From: Methanobacteriota archaeon
GTDB lineage: Archaea > Thermoplasmatota > Poseidoniia > Poseidoniales > Thalassarchaeaceae
Assembly: GCA_002712285.1 (NCBI GenBank)
Contig: PATC01000038.1
Span: forward strand, 1 to 44,617
Direction: 5' to 3'
Length of the DNA: 44,617 nt
The notes under the pieces are model-generated. The model had not been told where the DNA came from. It saw nothing but the letters and a program-made list of their open reading frames with translations, and did no database searches. A program made the position numbers and the translations under genes. This document shows positions 9,767-18,439 of the stretch, piece after piece; position 1 is the stretch's first letter, and every line of letters begins with the position of its first letter.

Positions 9767-10810
9767 TCACAATGTCAAATGCGCTTCGATTACAGGCTCA
9801 GGGAGCCCAGCCGCCTTACCACGCACGAGCAAGCGGAGATTCTCTACTTCGAGCAGTTTACGCTCAATGTAGTATACAATCGGCATAGCCGAAATTGGAT
9901 GAAGATGAGAGAAACGAAGTAAGAGTTCGCTCCTCTTGTGATGGAACAAATCGACAACAGAGTCCATTGTCCGAGTCTCAGAATATGTCTGTAGTGCCTC
10001 TTGAAGGCCACTATCATCGAAAGACAAAGTGCGTCGGACTGCCTGAAGCACATCATCGAGGCTATTCGCCTGAATCAAAGCCGCCTCAGTGGCACGGGAA
10101 AGCCCGCTGCCGGGGAGGAAGATGGCGGCACGTTTCTCAGACGATATCCCTTGGCGTATCGCCCGCAGAATATTGAGCACATCCCGATGAGCGATTTCCA
10201 TCTTGAGGTATTTACGTAGAGGGGAATTAGGACCACGATTAGGAATCACAGACAATGCTGATAGGTAATACGAACGATCGAGGGCATCCTCATAATCTGC
10301 AAGAGTATCTTCAGGACCCATATCACGGAAAACACCACGACCTAATCCGGTTCTTGAGATACTAGCAGCTGCTTCTTCAAGTGTAGATGAGGAATCGACA
10401 ATCGCAATCCATTCAGCGTTCTCAGGATTCTCCTTCGGAAGAGCACTATGGCTGATGCGTTCAGTCTCAATCCCTCTGTCAACTGCCCTTAACACGGATT
10501 TTGCCTTATTGTAGTCAATCTTAGTTGCCCATACTCCGACGATGTCGGAAAGTTCACCTTGACAGAACTTGAGCACCTGATGTACCTCGCGATCGAGATT
10601 GTGACTCAGACCAGCTTCGACGAGTTCTGCACCATCTAGACGGTGAGCATACAAGTCGATATCCTGACGATATCCTGCATCTCCGATACTTGCTGCGATT
10701 GCATCGGGTTGCTGCTTAATCAGTTGACGGATTCGAGTCCGATCGAGGAGACGTCCACGGCGGGAACGAGCACGTGCCGCCGCATTGGACCAATTTCCTC
10801 GACTGAACAT
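9767..10810 (-). CDS. atpC: A-type ATP synthase subunit C
   Basis: Subunit C (V-type d homologue) is the socket that couples the central stalk to the membrane K ring. It has 347 residues, close to the usual 340-370, and is mostly helical. The RGRLLDRTRIRQLIKQ segment, the DLYAHRLDGAELVEAGLSHN region and the C-terminal PIVYYIERKLLEVENLRLL match the conserved first and last repeats of the family; the last motif is especially diagnostic. The ATG at 10810 follows GGTGGA. It sits 11 bases after atpE. Confidence 0.92.
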   Translation of the reverse strand: MFSRGNWSNAAARARSRRGRLLDRTRIRQLIKQQPDAIAASIGDAGYRQDIDLYAHRLDGAELVEAGLSHNLDREVHQVLKFCQGELSDIVGVWATKIDYNKAKSVLRAVDRGIETERISHSALPKENPENAEWIAIVDSSSTLEEAAASISRTGLGRGVFRDMGPEDTLADYEDALDRSYYLSALSVIPNRGPNSPLRKYLKMEIAHRDVLNILRAIRQGISSEKRAAIFLPGSGLSRATEAALIQANSLDDVLQAVRRTLSFDDSGLQEALQTYSETRTMDSVVDLFHHKRSELLLRFSHLHPISAMPIVYYIERKLLEVENLRLLVRGKAAGLPEPVIEAHLTL

Positions 10811-10821
10811 ACTTATTCCAC

Positions 10822-11391
10822 CTATTGTGCCCCAAAGAGTGCTTTATTGACATCTCCAAGGGATGTCAACCATGCTTCGCTCAATTTTGAGTCGAAGGTA
10901 TAGTCCAGACTGATACTTCCATCGTCAGAAACCAGCATAAATCCACCAAGTGCTTCGATGTCATCACCCAGATTGAAGTCGCTTGCCTTCTGTTCGAGAG
11001 CAGAACGATCAATTGCTGCTGGACGAAGAGTCATCTTACCCTTCGATTCCGCCTTAGCTTCCTTCAGTAGTGAATCCAACATTGCTGAGCGTTTACTGAG
11101 TTTCGAACTCCCAAGTTTCTCGCGCACTGCATCGTAGGTTAGATCAATCTGAACGCGCTTGGCAATCAAAATGTCCTTCTGGTTGGACTGGCGCGCGCTA
11201 GCAACGGATTCTACGCCGATTTGAGCGGCTTGCTTCTCAGCCATTGCCATAGCATCTGAGCTAATGGCGGCGACCTCGGAGTTGGCTCCTTTCGAGATGC
11301 GCTTCGCTTCTGCTTTGGCTTCCGCGATAATCTCTGATGCCTCGGCTTCGGCCTGTGCCGCGATATCCTTGGCGAGTTTTTCTAAACCCAT
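10822..11391 (-). CDS. atpE: A-type ATP synthase subunit E (peripheral stalk)
   Basis: Subunit E pairs with subunit H to form the peripheral stalks that hold the head still. Of its 189 residues the first 110 are alanine-, glutamate- and lysine-rich coiled coil (for example AEAEASEIIAEAKAEAKRIS). The C-terminal part is a small globular domain ending in LSEAWLTSLGDVNKALFGAQ. This architecture, the length and the position between K and C support the call more than any one motif. The ATG at 11391 follows GAGG at 8 bases. Confidence 0.88.
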   Translation of the reverse strand: MGLEKLAKDIAAQAEAEASEIIAEAKAEAKRISKGANSEVAAISSDAMAMAEKQAAQIGVESVASARQSNQKDILIAKRVQIDLTYDAVREKLGSSKLSKRSAMLDSLLKEAKAESKGKMTLRPAAIDRSALEQKASDFNLGDDIEALGGFMLVSDDGSISLDYTFDSKLSEAWLTSLGDVNKALFGAQ

Positions 11392-11437
11392 AGTACAATC
11401 CTCACAAATGTGAATTTATTGTTCGTCTTCCGAATGT

Positions 11438-11755
11438 TCACATTAGGAACATTGCAAGGAAACCGAACAATACGATGGTCTCAGGTAGAGCAGTGAAGAT
11501 TAGACCAGTAACGAACTTGTCTCCATCTTCTGCAACCATTCCAACAGCTGCTGCGCCAATCTGACCTTGGCTCATACCTGTGCCTATACCAGTGAGGCCG
11601 AGAGCAATTCCAGCTGCAAGGGGCATACCCCAAGAGTAGCCGCTGCCGTTCAGAGCAGCATCTGCTCCGGCCGCTGCGACCACGTCTGTCAAGCCAATTA
11701 CGGCCAACAGGACAATCATCATTCGTAGTGCGTTCTTCATTAATTTCGGGTTCAT
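11438..11755 (-). CDS. atpK: A-type ATP synthase subunit K (proteolipid ring)
   Basis: Rotor-ring subunit that carries the coupling ion through the membrane. The frame is open further upstream, but the ATG at 11755 is the real start because GGAGG lies 8 bases before it; this gives 105 residues. An N-terminal hydrophobic stretch (about 12-29) ending VVAAAGAD looks like a cleavable signal or extra helix. It is followed by one helical hairpin: TM1 with GIGTGMSQGQIGAAAVG (about 56-72) and TM2 with LPETIVLFGFLAMFLM (90-105). Glu92 is the ion-binding carboxylate. Q63 and Q65 in TM1 and T93 next to the glutamate are polar residues of the kind seen in sodium-binding rings, but this does not settle whether protons or sodium are used. 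Confidence 0.93.
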   Translation of the reverse strand: MNPKLMKNALRMMIVLLAVIGLTDVVAAAGADAALNGSGYSWGMPLAAGIALGLTGIGTGMSQGQIGAAAVGMVAEDGDKFVTGLIFTALPETIVLFGFLAMFLM

Positions 11756-11763
11756 TTCTTCTT

Positions 11764-11768
11764 CCTCC
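11764..11768 (-). promoter_or_regulatory. Ribosome binding site deciding the atpK start
   Basis: GGAGG on the minus strand, 8 bases before the ATG at 11755. It excludes the longer open frame, which extends about 140 bases upstream into the end of atpI. Confidence 0.7.
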
Positions 11769-11802
11769 GTGTTTGTATCCGGCGCGAAACCGCGCGGGAA
11801 TG

Positions 11803-14016
11803 TCATTGTTGCCCCTGATCCACCTCCACGAATCGGGACCGCCCTCCGATAGGCTCGAAGGCCTTTCCGGAAGCAGTGTAGAATTGACGCATCCACTCAA
11901 CAAAGTGGAGACGAGCAGCGTGAATATTGGGGCTAAAGACACCAAGCACCCATGCGAAAATCTGTACACAAAACCAGCCAATAAGTGCTAGAACTGCAAC
12001 AAGAATAGAGCCGCCTGTCGAGAATCCTTCAACAATCATTGGATAAAGTAGAGAATTACCAGCCTCTGCAATCTTGACACCTACGATACCTACTGCAAAG
12101 AGGCGAACATAGGATAGTGTTGTTGGGAGCATCCCAATTGCCTCAATAGGAGCAAGGATACATGCAACCCACAAAGGAACCTTCTCATGAACTAGGTGAA
12201 CAATGAGAAGAACAACGCCTATCGCGGCAGCAATTGAGCCCCATAGCTTGAGATTAGAGAGAAGTGCAGCATATTCTGGACTTGCACCACCTCCAGAAAT
12301 GAGGTAGGCGTATGAGAAGAAGAAACCTCCACCGAGGACAAGCATCCAGGAAACCTTTCCATAGAGTGCGCCGGACCAACCATGACCATGACGAATCTCA
12401 TCGATAGCACCTAAAATGAATGCAACCATGAGATGCACAATACCGAGGTAAATAGTCAATATAATGAGATCCGTTAGATTGTAGGATACACGGTGGAAGG
12501 GGAAAGCAAGAACAACACCCATCGGTAGTTGAGTTTCCCAAAGGCTATGTTCGCCATAATGCTCTACAACATTCGGGAATTCCCCCCCATAGGGATAGAG
12601 GGCTGAAAAGGAACTTGCCCAAGCTGGAACACCGTCATAGGGGTGCCAACCCTTGTGACATTCACCAGATGCACCCTCAGCAAGAGCATGGCCAGAGGTT
12701 CCTGCATATGCACCACAAGATTCGTAGTGAGGTAATATCTCAAATCCTGCGAATTCGCCATATATATACCCAAACAAGACCGTTGATAGTCCAATGTAAG
12801 CCACTAACTTGGCAGCTAATATGCCAAGATCGTTACCTGAATCTTTGACTCGTGAGTAAATCAGGCCCGCAAGACCAAGAGTCATGAGCCCGTATAGCAT
12901 ATCCCCTAGCATCAATCCGAAGAAGAGAGGGTAAGTTACTAGCATGAAGACAGTCGGATCAATCTTGCCATAATCCGAACGACCTACTGCATCTGTAAGG
13001 AGTTCCATGGGACGAGATAGACCATGATCGCCGAAGGCAACTGGTGGACTTGGATCATTATGATGCCCATGGCCATGCACGCCGTGGTGCTTGGGGGCAA
13101 CATCGGTATCAATCTCGATGTGACTGCATAGACCATTGAGGGCCTTTCGAACCTCACCTTCACGATCGGCAACAATCCAACCATCAATCATGAAGGCATG
13201 TTGACTAACAGCTACACGAGCAGGAGATGTGGCTTCAATGAAATCACGTTCAAGTAGTTCAAGGCCACATACTAACTTCTCTCCATGCTTAGATGACCAT
13301 GAATCAAGAGATGATTCAAGATTTTCAATCTCTGAATTGAGTTCCTTGAGGCGAGAGTTCGCTTCAGACATGGCTTCCTTTGGCGCCCCTGTTCCGATTG
13401 GAGGCTGAACAGCGGAAAATCGCATAGATTCTAGTGCATTGTTGACAGCAGTGGCATCATCATTGGCGACAACGACCAATGTCAGGCCACCGCCTGAAGT
13501 AGTAAAACCATCAACGCCAGCAGATTGTAGAGCTTCTTTACCGGACCCCTTGTCGCCGATACGGCCAACAAATACAGTCGCTGTTCGATAGCCGTCGAAT
13601 AAATCAAGATCGACGCCCAAATCAACGAAGACCCCTAGAGCAGAAATTCTCTCTTCTGTGACTTTGGCATCAGAACGCTTGTCTTCGATTCCCGTAATAA
13701 TCTCAGAAATAGATTTGATTTCATTTTGAAGTTCGCCGTCAATCCAACCACGCACCGTCTTCTCTGAATGTGTTCCTTCGGGACGAACTGAGTCAACCCA
13801 CTTCGAAATGCTTCGATAGGTGGAGAGGTTCTTTGCCACAGCATCGTGATCAGCACGTGGAGAACCAAGATTGAGATGGTTTCCTTCTTCGCCATCGAAA
13901 TCGATTATATCTACAGCTTTCAAGGAGCACAAGATGTGCATCACAGAATCAAGATTCTTGCGAAGACCGGCAGCATTGAATCGCGCCATAGGACGATTCG
14001 TTAGTTCGCCAACCAT
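11803..14016 (-). CDS. atpI: A-type ATP synthase subunit I (membrane stator)
   Basis: Homologue of V-ATPase subunit a: the stator whose membrane domain forms the ion half-channels against the K ring. It is 737 residues long from the ATG at 14016, which follows GGGAGGC; the TTG at 14058 overlaps atpH and is unlikely. The N-terminal cytoplasmic half (1-340) has the alpha/beta lobes and a coiled-coil region (about 215-245). The C-terminal half has seven or more membrane helices; the segment TLSYVRLFAVGIVGVKIAEA carries the family's essential arginine. Unusual details are a histidine cluster KHHGVHGHGHHN (309-320) just before the membrane domain, and an extended loop between membrane segments that contains two cysteines (ESCGAYAG and GECHKGW). 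The role of both is unknown. Confidence 0.94.
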   Translation of the reverse strand: MVGELTNRPMARFNAAGLRKNLDSVMHILCSLKAVDIIDFDGEEGNHLNLGSPRADHDAVAKNLSTYRSISKWVDSVRPEGTHSEKTVRGWIDGELQNEIKSISEIITGIEDKRSDAKVTEERISALGVFVDLGVDLDLFDGYRTATVFVGRIGDKGSGKEALQSAGVDGFTTSGGGLTLVVVANDDATAVNNALESMRFSAVQPPIGTGAPKEAMSEANSRLKELNSEIENLESSLDSWSSKHGEKLVCGLELLERDFIEATSPARVAVSQHAFMIDGWIVADREGEVRKALNGLCSHIEIDTDVAPKHHGVHGHGHHNDPSPPVAFGDHGLSRPMELLTDAVGRSDYGKIDPTVFMLVTYPLFFGLMLGDMLYGLMTLGLAGLIYSRVKDSGNDLGILAAKLVAYIGLSTVLFGYIYGEFAGFEILPHYESCGAYAGTSGHALAEGASGECHKGWHPYDGVPAWASSFSALYPYGGEFPNVVEHYGEHSLWETQLPMGVVLAFPFHRVSYNLTDLIILTIYLGIVHLMVAFILGAIDEIRHGHGWSGALYGKVSWMLVLGGGFFFSYAYLISGGGASPEYAALLSNLKLWGSIAAAIGVVLLIVHLVHEKVPLWVACILAPIEAIGMLPTTLSYVRLFAVGIVGVKIAEAGNSLLYPMIVEGFSTGGSILVAVLALIGWFCVQIFAWVLGVFSPNIHAARLHFVEWMRQFYTASGKAFEPIGGRSRFVEVDQGQQ

Positions 14017-14023
14017 GACTAAT

Positions 14024-14030
14024 GCCTCCC
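14024..14030 (-). promoter_or_regulatory. Ribosome binding site deciding the atpI start
   Basis: GGGAGGC on the minus strand, 7 bases before the ATG at 14016, in the 22-base gap after the atpH stop. Confidence 0.65.
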
Positions 14031-14038
14031 TAATTGTC

Positions 14039-14353
14039 TCATGAGATAATAGTGTCAATCACCGATTGAACTGCAGCATCTCGATTGGATTCTGCGGACT
14101 TATTGATCGAATCGACGTTTGCAGAACCATCCTTCTGGACGACTGCTGCATCACCGGCTGCGGCATCTCTGGCAGATTGAATCGCAGCTTGTGCAGAGGA
14201 TTCAGCATCCTTCTTCCCAGTGTTGAGTGCATCGCTAGCTGAGGCGCGAGCATCACTCAGAATCTTTGCCGCCTTTTGCTTAGCAGCACGCAAAGTTTCC
14301 TCTGCTGCTGCTTCAGCATCTTTGATTGTTCGCAGCATGTCATTTCGACCCAT
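14039..14353 (-). CDS. atpH: A-type ATP synthase subunit H (peripheral stalk)
   Basis: Coiled-coil subunit that pairs with subunit E in the peripheral stalk. It has 104 residues, almost all alanine, lysine, serine, aspartate and glutamate in a continuous helix pattern (for example MLRTIKDAEAAAEETLRAAK). The composition, size and position as first gene before atpI identify it; sequence alone would only say coiled coil. No strong ribosome binding site precedes the ATG, which suits a leaderless first gene. The 137-base divergent gap to the methyltransferase gene (14354-14490) must hold both promoters; AATATGATAAG near 14394-14404 on the minus strand is a possible TATA box. Confidence 0.85.
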   Translation of the reverse strand: MGRNDMLRTIKDAEAAAEETLRAAKQKAAKILSDARASASDALNTGKKDAESSAQAAIQSARDAAAGDAAVVQKDGSANVDSINKSAESNRDAAVQSVIDTIIS

Positions 14354-14490
14354 TGCAATCTACCCTGTGACGCGGGACTAAAGATGGGCTTATCATATTC
14401 ACCATTGGAATTCAAGCATGATTTTGACGTGGATGACAGCATAAACTCAAATGAATTTCTAATTTCGGTGGGATCGTGGACCACATCAAA

Positions 14491-15186
14491 ATGGGCGAGG
14501 AGGATTGGTCTGCCCTTCAGGCGAATCTCGAAGCCACCATACCTGTATACGACCGAATCAATCGCTTCGCTACCTTTGGCCAAGACCAACGTTGGCGCCG
14601 AATGGTCCAAGATCGGCTCCCATTAGAAGGGAAGATCCTTGAGGTTGGGTGTGGCCCAGGGAGTTTTGCAGAGAATCTCAAAGGCCGCGAACTTACCTGC
14701 CTTGACCCAATTCCTGCAATGTTAGCTGTTGCTGAACCCAGAGTTAATGAAAAACGACGATCAAACGGCTATACCCCTGCTGTTTTCGTCGAAGGAACTG
14801 CAGAAAATCTGCCTTTTGAGGATGGTACCTTCGATGCTGTATGTACGCTATTCTCATTCAGAGATTGGTATGACAAGCCTGCGGGATTGAAGGAAGTCCT
14901 CAGAGTACTGAAACCAGGCGGTCGAATCGTAATCGTTGACCCTGCGAAGATCAACCGAGTTCACGGGTGGCTTGGTTACCTGTACATGCGTATTTGGGTA
15001 GGGTCATACGCTCGCTTCATATGCCGACAAAAGGACCACCCGTGGAAGTGGCTGACCAAGACCTATGTCCACTTTGGAACTACCAAAGATTACGTGAGAA
15101 TGCTGAAAGAAAATGGATTCACTGAAGTTCAATCAAAGGTAATATTCCCTGGAATGTCAACAATCTGGCAAGGACAGAAAACTTGA
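14491..15186 (+). CDS. UbiE/MenG-type class I SAM methyltransferase (probable demethylmenaquinone methyltransferase)
   Basis: 231 residues from the ATG at 14491 (a GTG at 14476 would add 5). The N-terminal YDRINRFATFGQDQRWRRMV is the pattern that marks UbiE/MenG among class I methyltransferases. It is followed by the SAM-binding loop ILEVGCGPGSFAENL, an acidic residue at CLDPIPAML, the motif PFEDGTFDAVCTLFSFRDW and RVLKPGGRIVIVDP. The enzyme would methylate the ring of a menaquinone-type quinone, with S-adenosylmethionine as donor. The neighbouring isoprenyl diphosphate synthase and geranylgeranyl reductase fit a prenyl-lipid context, since the quinone tail comes from the same pool and may be reduced by the same enzyme. 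The substrate is inferred. It converges with the reductase gene across 7 bases. Confidence 0.8.
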   Translation: MGEEDWSALQANLEATIPVYDRINRFATFGQDQRWRRMVQDRLPLEGKILEVGCGPGSFAENLKGRELTCLDPIPAMLAVAEPRVNEKRRSNGYTPAVFVEGTAENLPFEDGTFDAVCTLFSFRDWYDKPAGLKEVLRVLKPGGRIVIVDPAKINRVHGWLGYLYMRIWVGSYARFICRQKDHPWKWLTKTYVHFGTTKDYVRMLKENGFTEVQSKVIFPGMSTIWQGQKT

Positions 15187-15193
15187 CTCAGAA

Positions 15194-16294
15194 TTAGAAC
15201 AATCCAAACATCCGTCTACAAGTAACTGCTCGCCAAATAATCCCTTTAGTTAAACGATTGAAAAGTAAATTCAACATCCAGTCGGGGAGCCTGAATAATA
15301 TACTACCAAACTTGAATGAACGCTTAGAATTACGCATTACTTTTCCCATTTGATTTTTCCATCTCGACTCGTATTCATCAAGTGGGATACCACTTTCCAA
15401 ATGCTCTGCAATTACTTCACCTGCAATTCTTCCGCCTACCATCGCAATAGTGATACCTGCACCATTCGATGGCAATACCATCCCTGCAGAATCCCCAACA
15501 AGCATGTAATTTCCTTTGACGAATCTTTTGATTGTGCCAGACATAGGAAGCGAGCCTGCACCTCTGAAGGTGATATCACCATCATATTTTGAGATGAATT
15601 CATTCGCATATGCGTTCATGGTCTTGCCCTTTGAAAAATTACGTTGAATTCCAAGTCCAATGTTGGCAAATCCAGTCTTAGGGAACATCCATGCATAGCC
15701 ACCTGGAGCAGATGAACCGAAATGTAACTCCACTGCGTCACCGAAATCACCCTTCATCAGAACAAACTTAACCGGAATTTTCAATGATTTTTCATCCCAA
15801 TAATCACGCCTTATCGGATCACTATGACCTCCTGCTCCAACAATGATTTTTGCAATAATTGAGTCCCCATTTCGTAGATGTACAATATTTCCTTCGACTG
15901 ATTTGACATAATGGTCAACAAGGTATTTCGCTCCTGCATTTTTAGCCAATTCTACCAGAGCTTCATCATGTGCAACACGATTCAACACTAGACCTTCAAA
16001 GGGATATTTCAGTGGTCTACCGGAAGGTGGAACTACATGCATCTCAGTAGAATATCTAGAAATGGCATAATCAGGAGTTTGGAATAAATCGTCCATGTCA
16101 GGAACATCTGGACAAAGACGGCGCATCTCATCATTGCTAGGAACTAATTCGCCACACTGTAACGGAGTCCCAATCGGATCTCTTCCATCAATTACAAGAA
16201 CATCAGCACCGTTCTGAGCAGCATATCTTGCAGTCGTACTACCACCTGGACCTCCACCGATGATGACAACATCATGCTCACCAATTATTGCCAT
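15194..16294 (-). CDS. Geranylgeranyl reductase family flavoprotein (archaeal lipid saturation)
   Basis: FAD enzyme that saturates the isoprenoid chains of archaeal membrane lipids (digeranylgeranylglycerophospholipid reductase) or related prenyl groups. Of 366 residues, the N-terminal VVIIGGGPGGSTTARYAA is the FAD-binding fold. TPLQCGELVP holds the conserved cysteine near the active site, and GGYAWMFPKTGFANIGLG is the family's YxWxFPx7GxG lipid-site signature. MLVGDSAGMVLPSNGAGI is the second FAD motif. The frame is open to a TTG at 16327, but the ATG at 16294, preceded by GGAGGG (16301-16306), avoids overlap with the upstream synthase gene, whose stop ends one base before. The pair is probably cotranscribed. 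Whether it acts on phospholipids or on quinone tails is not decided by sequence. Confidence 0.88.
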   Translation of the reverse strand: MAIIGEHDVVIIGGGPGGSTTARYAAQNGADVLVIDGRDPIGTPLQCGELVPSNDEMRRLCPDVPDMDDLFQTPDYAISRYSTEMHVVPPSGRPLKYPFEGLVLNRVAHDEALVELAKNAGAKYLVDHYVKSVEGNIVHLRNGDSIIAKIIVGAGGHSDPIRRDYWDEKSLKIPVKFVLMKGDFGDAVELHFGSSAPGGYAWMFPKTGFANIGLGIQRNFSKGKTMNAYANEFISKYDGDITFRGAGSLPMSGTIKRFVKGNYMLVGDSAGMVLPSNGAGITIAMVGGRIAGEVIAEHLESGIPLDEYESRWKNQMGKVMRNSKRSFKFGSILFRLPDWMLNLLFNRLTKGIIWRAVTCRRMFGLF

Positions 16295-16295
16295 T

Positions 16296-17276
16296 TCACA
16301 CCCTCCTACCAATCGAAATCTCTGCAAGACCCTCCATTAGACGTCTTGCCGGTGATTCCGGGAGAGAACGAAGATGATTGAGAGCAGTCATTAGTTGTGT
16401 CTCGATCAGGTTAAGCGTATATTCCAGTGAACCTGCTTCTTCCAGAAGACCAATGAGTTCATCCCAATAAGAGTCGTTGAAGTCAGCAAGTATCTCTGTG
16501 ATTCTATTTCGTGATTCACCATGCAACATCGTCAACGCATGGATAAGCGGCAATGTCATCTTACCTTCGTGTACATCGGTCCCTCTGGGCTTACCCATGT
16601 GTGCATCTCCAGTCAAGTCGAGAAGGTCATCCACCATCTGGAAGGCAATACCAATCCCCATTCCAAAGGATTCGAGATTCGACACTACTTCTTCTGAAGC
16701 ACCTGCTACCACTGCAGCCGAACCGCAAGCGATAGAGAAGGGCCCCGCGGTCTTACCTCGAACAATCTCATCGTAATCCTCTGGACGTGTGGTCAAATCA
16801 CGAATATGGTGCATCTGTTTGAGTTCCCCTGCTGCTATGGCAGAACAAGTACGCATCACTGCATCCACAATCCGATCCTCTGACTTGGCACCTAAACCGA
16901 AACCTATTGCGAATAAATAATCGCCCACTACAATCGCCTCTGCATCACCATAAGCTGTGTGGAGTGTAGGTGCTCCACGCCTAAGACGTGCTCCATCATT
17001 CAGATCATCGTGAACAAGAGTTGCCGTATGAATGAGTTCGAATGAAAGAGCCAAATTCAGTATTGGATCATGAGTATCGCCGCCAGCCGCTTCATGTGCG
17101 AGAAGTGTCAAAACTGGACGCCAACGCTTGCCGCCAGCCATTAGTATAGAACGAGCCATGCGCATCGCATCGCTAGACGGGCCCGCAAGTTCTGCCTGAA
17201 CAAGTTCCTCTAGAGCATTCTCTACGATGTCTCGACGAGATGATAACTCGGCCTGGAGTGCATCAAGGTCAACCAT
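16296..17276 (-). CDS. Short-chain isoprenyl diphosphate synthase (probable GGPP synthase)
   Basis: Adds isopentenyl diphosphate units to an allylic diphosphate to supply C20 chains for ether lipids. It has 326 residues. The first aspartate-rich motif is in LVHDDLNDGARLRRG (DDLND at about 90-94) and the second is QMVDDLLDLTGD; both bind Mg-diphosphate. GGKRWRP is the isopentenyl diphosphate site. The residue five before the first motif is alanine (HTATLVHDD), and no bulky aromatic blocks the pocket there, which points to C20 or longer products rather than farnesyl. Only one base separates it from the reductase gene, so the two form a lipid pair. The gap to the divergent HemC-like gene is about 80 bases. 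Confidence 0.9.
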   Translation of the reverse strand: MVDLDALQAELSSRRDIVENALEELVQAELAGPSSDAMRMARSILMAGGKRWRPVLTLLAHEAAGGDTHDPILNLALSFELIHTATLVHDDLNDGARLRRGAPTLHTAYGDAEAIVVGDYLFAIGFGLGAKSEDRIVDAVMRTCSAIAAGELKQMHHIRDLTTRPEDYDEIVRGKTAGPFSIACGSAAVVAGASEEVVSNLESFGMGIGIAFQMVDDLLDLTGDAHMGKPRGTDVHEGKMTLPLIHALTMLHGESRNRITEILADFNDSYWDELIGLLEEAGSLEYTLNLIETQLMTALNHLRSLPESPARRLMEGLAEISIGRRV

Positions 17277-17357
17277 GGGTATGGATGGTTACCGTAGGGT
17301 GTGCTATATCAACGGGTGTCCGGTCGAATGCGATCGAGGGTGCGGCGAATGGAGCGG

Positions 17358-18338
17358 ATGGGAGTATACTCCACCATACACCACCCATCTGCTATGCGCC
17401 TTCAAGTGGTCAAGGAGCGTATCAAAGATTTTGAATTCGAAGTGATCGAGAACATCGATGATGCATGGACAGCTCTTGATACCGGTGAACTAGATCTCAT
17501 TCTTGCACCTGCAAATATCGTTTGGAATGAAAGAGTGAAACTGGCCTCAATGCAGTTTGATGTTATAGCGGCTTTAACTCGCAACCACCCGCACCACATT
17601 CTCGTCAGCGAAGATGGCTTAGAGCACTTTCCTGCAAGAGGAGTCATTCTCTGTGAAGAACCTCTGATTAGTAGACAAATTAGAAGAAGGCGAGCGAAAA
17701 TCGATATTCGAACATACGCCTCCATGGAAATAGAATCGGACACAAAGGAAGGCTTGCATACTGCTCAAAATCTTGTTGAATCCGGGGAAATAAATGGATT
17801 TGTGACACATCGAGGAGCGTATGATTCAGCCGGATTGAATGGGCGAAGACATGCTTTACACAATGACCCAGAAGCGAGAGGCGTCCCCCGGTTTGTACCA
17901 ACTCCATTCTGCGACCTTATTGTAATAATTAGTCGCCAAGGGTACCCAGTCCACAATATCTTAGATTGGACCGATGAACATGCACTGAATGCATGGATAG
18001 TACAACGGACTGTCATGCATCGGACACCCGTTGAATTACACGAACTAATTGGAGTCCACTATAGGCAACAACAAATTGGCCCAATCCTCACCGAAGCAGA
18101 ACGAGTGAATGACCTATTTGTACTAGACAATCTCATTGATCCCGAAGGTGATGTGGACGATCAGCCACGCTACGAAATTATCGTTGAACTCCTTAGTGAG
18201 GATGGTTTGCGTACCACATCTATGGAGCGCATCGGTCCAATCAATCGCCTCGGCATCGATATTCAATTCATGATGAACGATTGGAATAACCTGCTCGAAC
18301 TATTCATGGCGAAAGAAGGCGGTTTCATCCAACCTTAA
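17358..18338 (+). CDS. HemC-like protein (hydroxymethylbilane synthase fold) without catalytic residues
   Basis: 326 residues from the ATG at 17358 (the open frame begins at GTG 17301, whose extra 19 residues are arginine-rich and unlikely). Read against porphobilinogen deaminase the order of elements matches: HHPSAMRLQVVKERI (8-22) for the first helix, ALDTGELDLILAPANIVW (39-56) for the VHSxKDxP region, HHILVSEDGLEHFPARGVIL for the DAFVS...LPxGxxVG block, QIRRRRAKIDIRTY for the arginine block, NLVESGEINGFVTHRGAYDS for the KLxxGxYDAIILA block, and a C-terminal domain with YEIIVELLSEDG. The catalytic aspartate of KDxP falls on N53, the RGN loop is replaced, and the cofactor-attaching cysteine motif GGCQ is absent. 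It is probably not an active deaminase. Its role is unknown; the link to HemC is inferred by eye. Confidence 0.5.
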   Translation: MGVYSTIHHPSAMRLQVVKERIKDFEFEVIENIDDAWTALDTGELDLILAPANIVWNERVKLASMQFDVIAALTRNHPHHILVSEDGLEHFPARGVILCEEPLISRQIRRRRAKIDIRTYASMEIESDTKEGLHTAQNLVESGEINGFVTHRGAYDSAGLNGRRHALHNDPEARGVPRFVPTPFCDLIVIISRQGYPVHNILDWTDEHALNAWIVQRTVMHRTPVELHELIGVHYRQQQIGPILTEAERVNDLFVLDNLIDPEGDVDDQPRYEIIVELLSEDGLRTTSMERIGPINRLGIDIQFMMNDWNNLLELFMAKEGGFIQP

Positions 18339-18439
18339 CCCCGCAAGCAGTTCAACCCTCAGAACCGCGCGCTGGCCCTCATATGGGGCGGAAGATATAC
18401 AATGGCTATGAGGCGGAACCTCAACCCTGAGGGGCATCC

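Noticed and set aside
11481-11981. Minus-strand open frame of 166 codons across the atpI/atpK junction
   Set aside because: It is out of frame with two clear genes and has no family features.
14257-14610. Minus-strand open frame of 117 codons over atpH and the divergent promoter gap
   Set aside because: It overlaps atpH in another frame and has no motif.
15187-15193. Possible shared terminator between the convergent methyltransferase and reductase genes
   Set aside because: Only 7 bases separate the genes and no T-rich tract is visible there.
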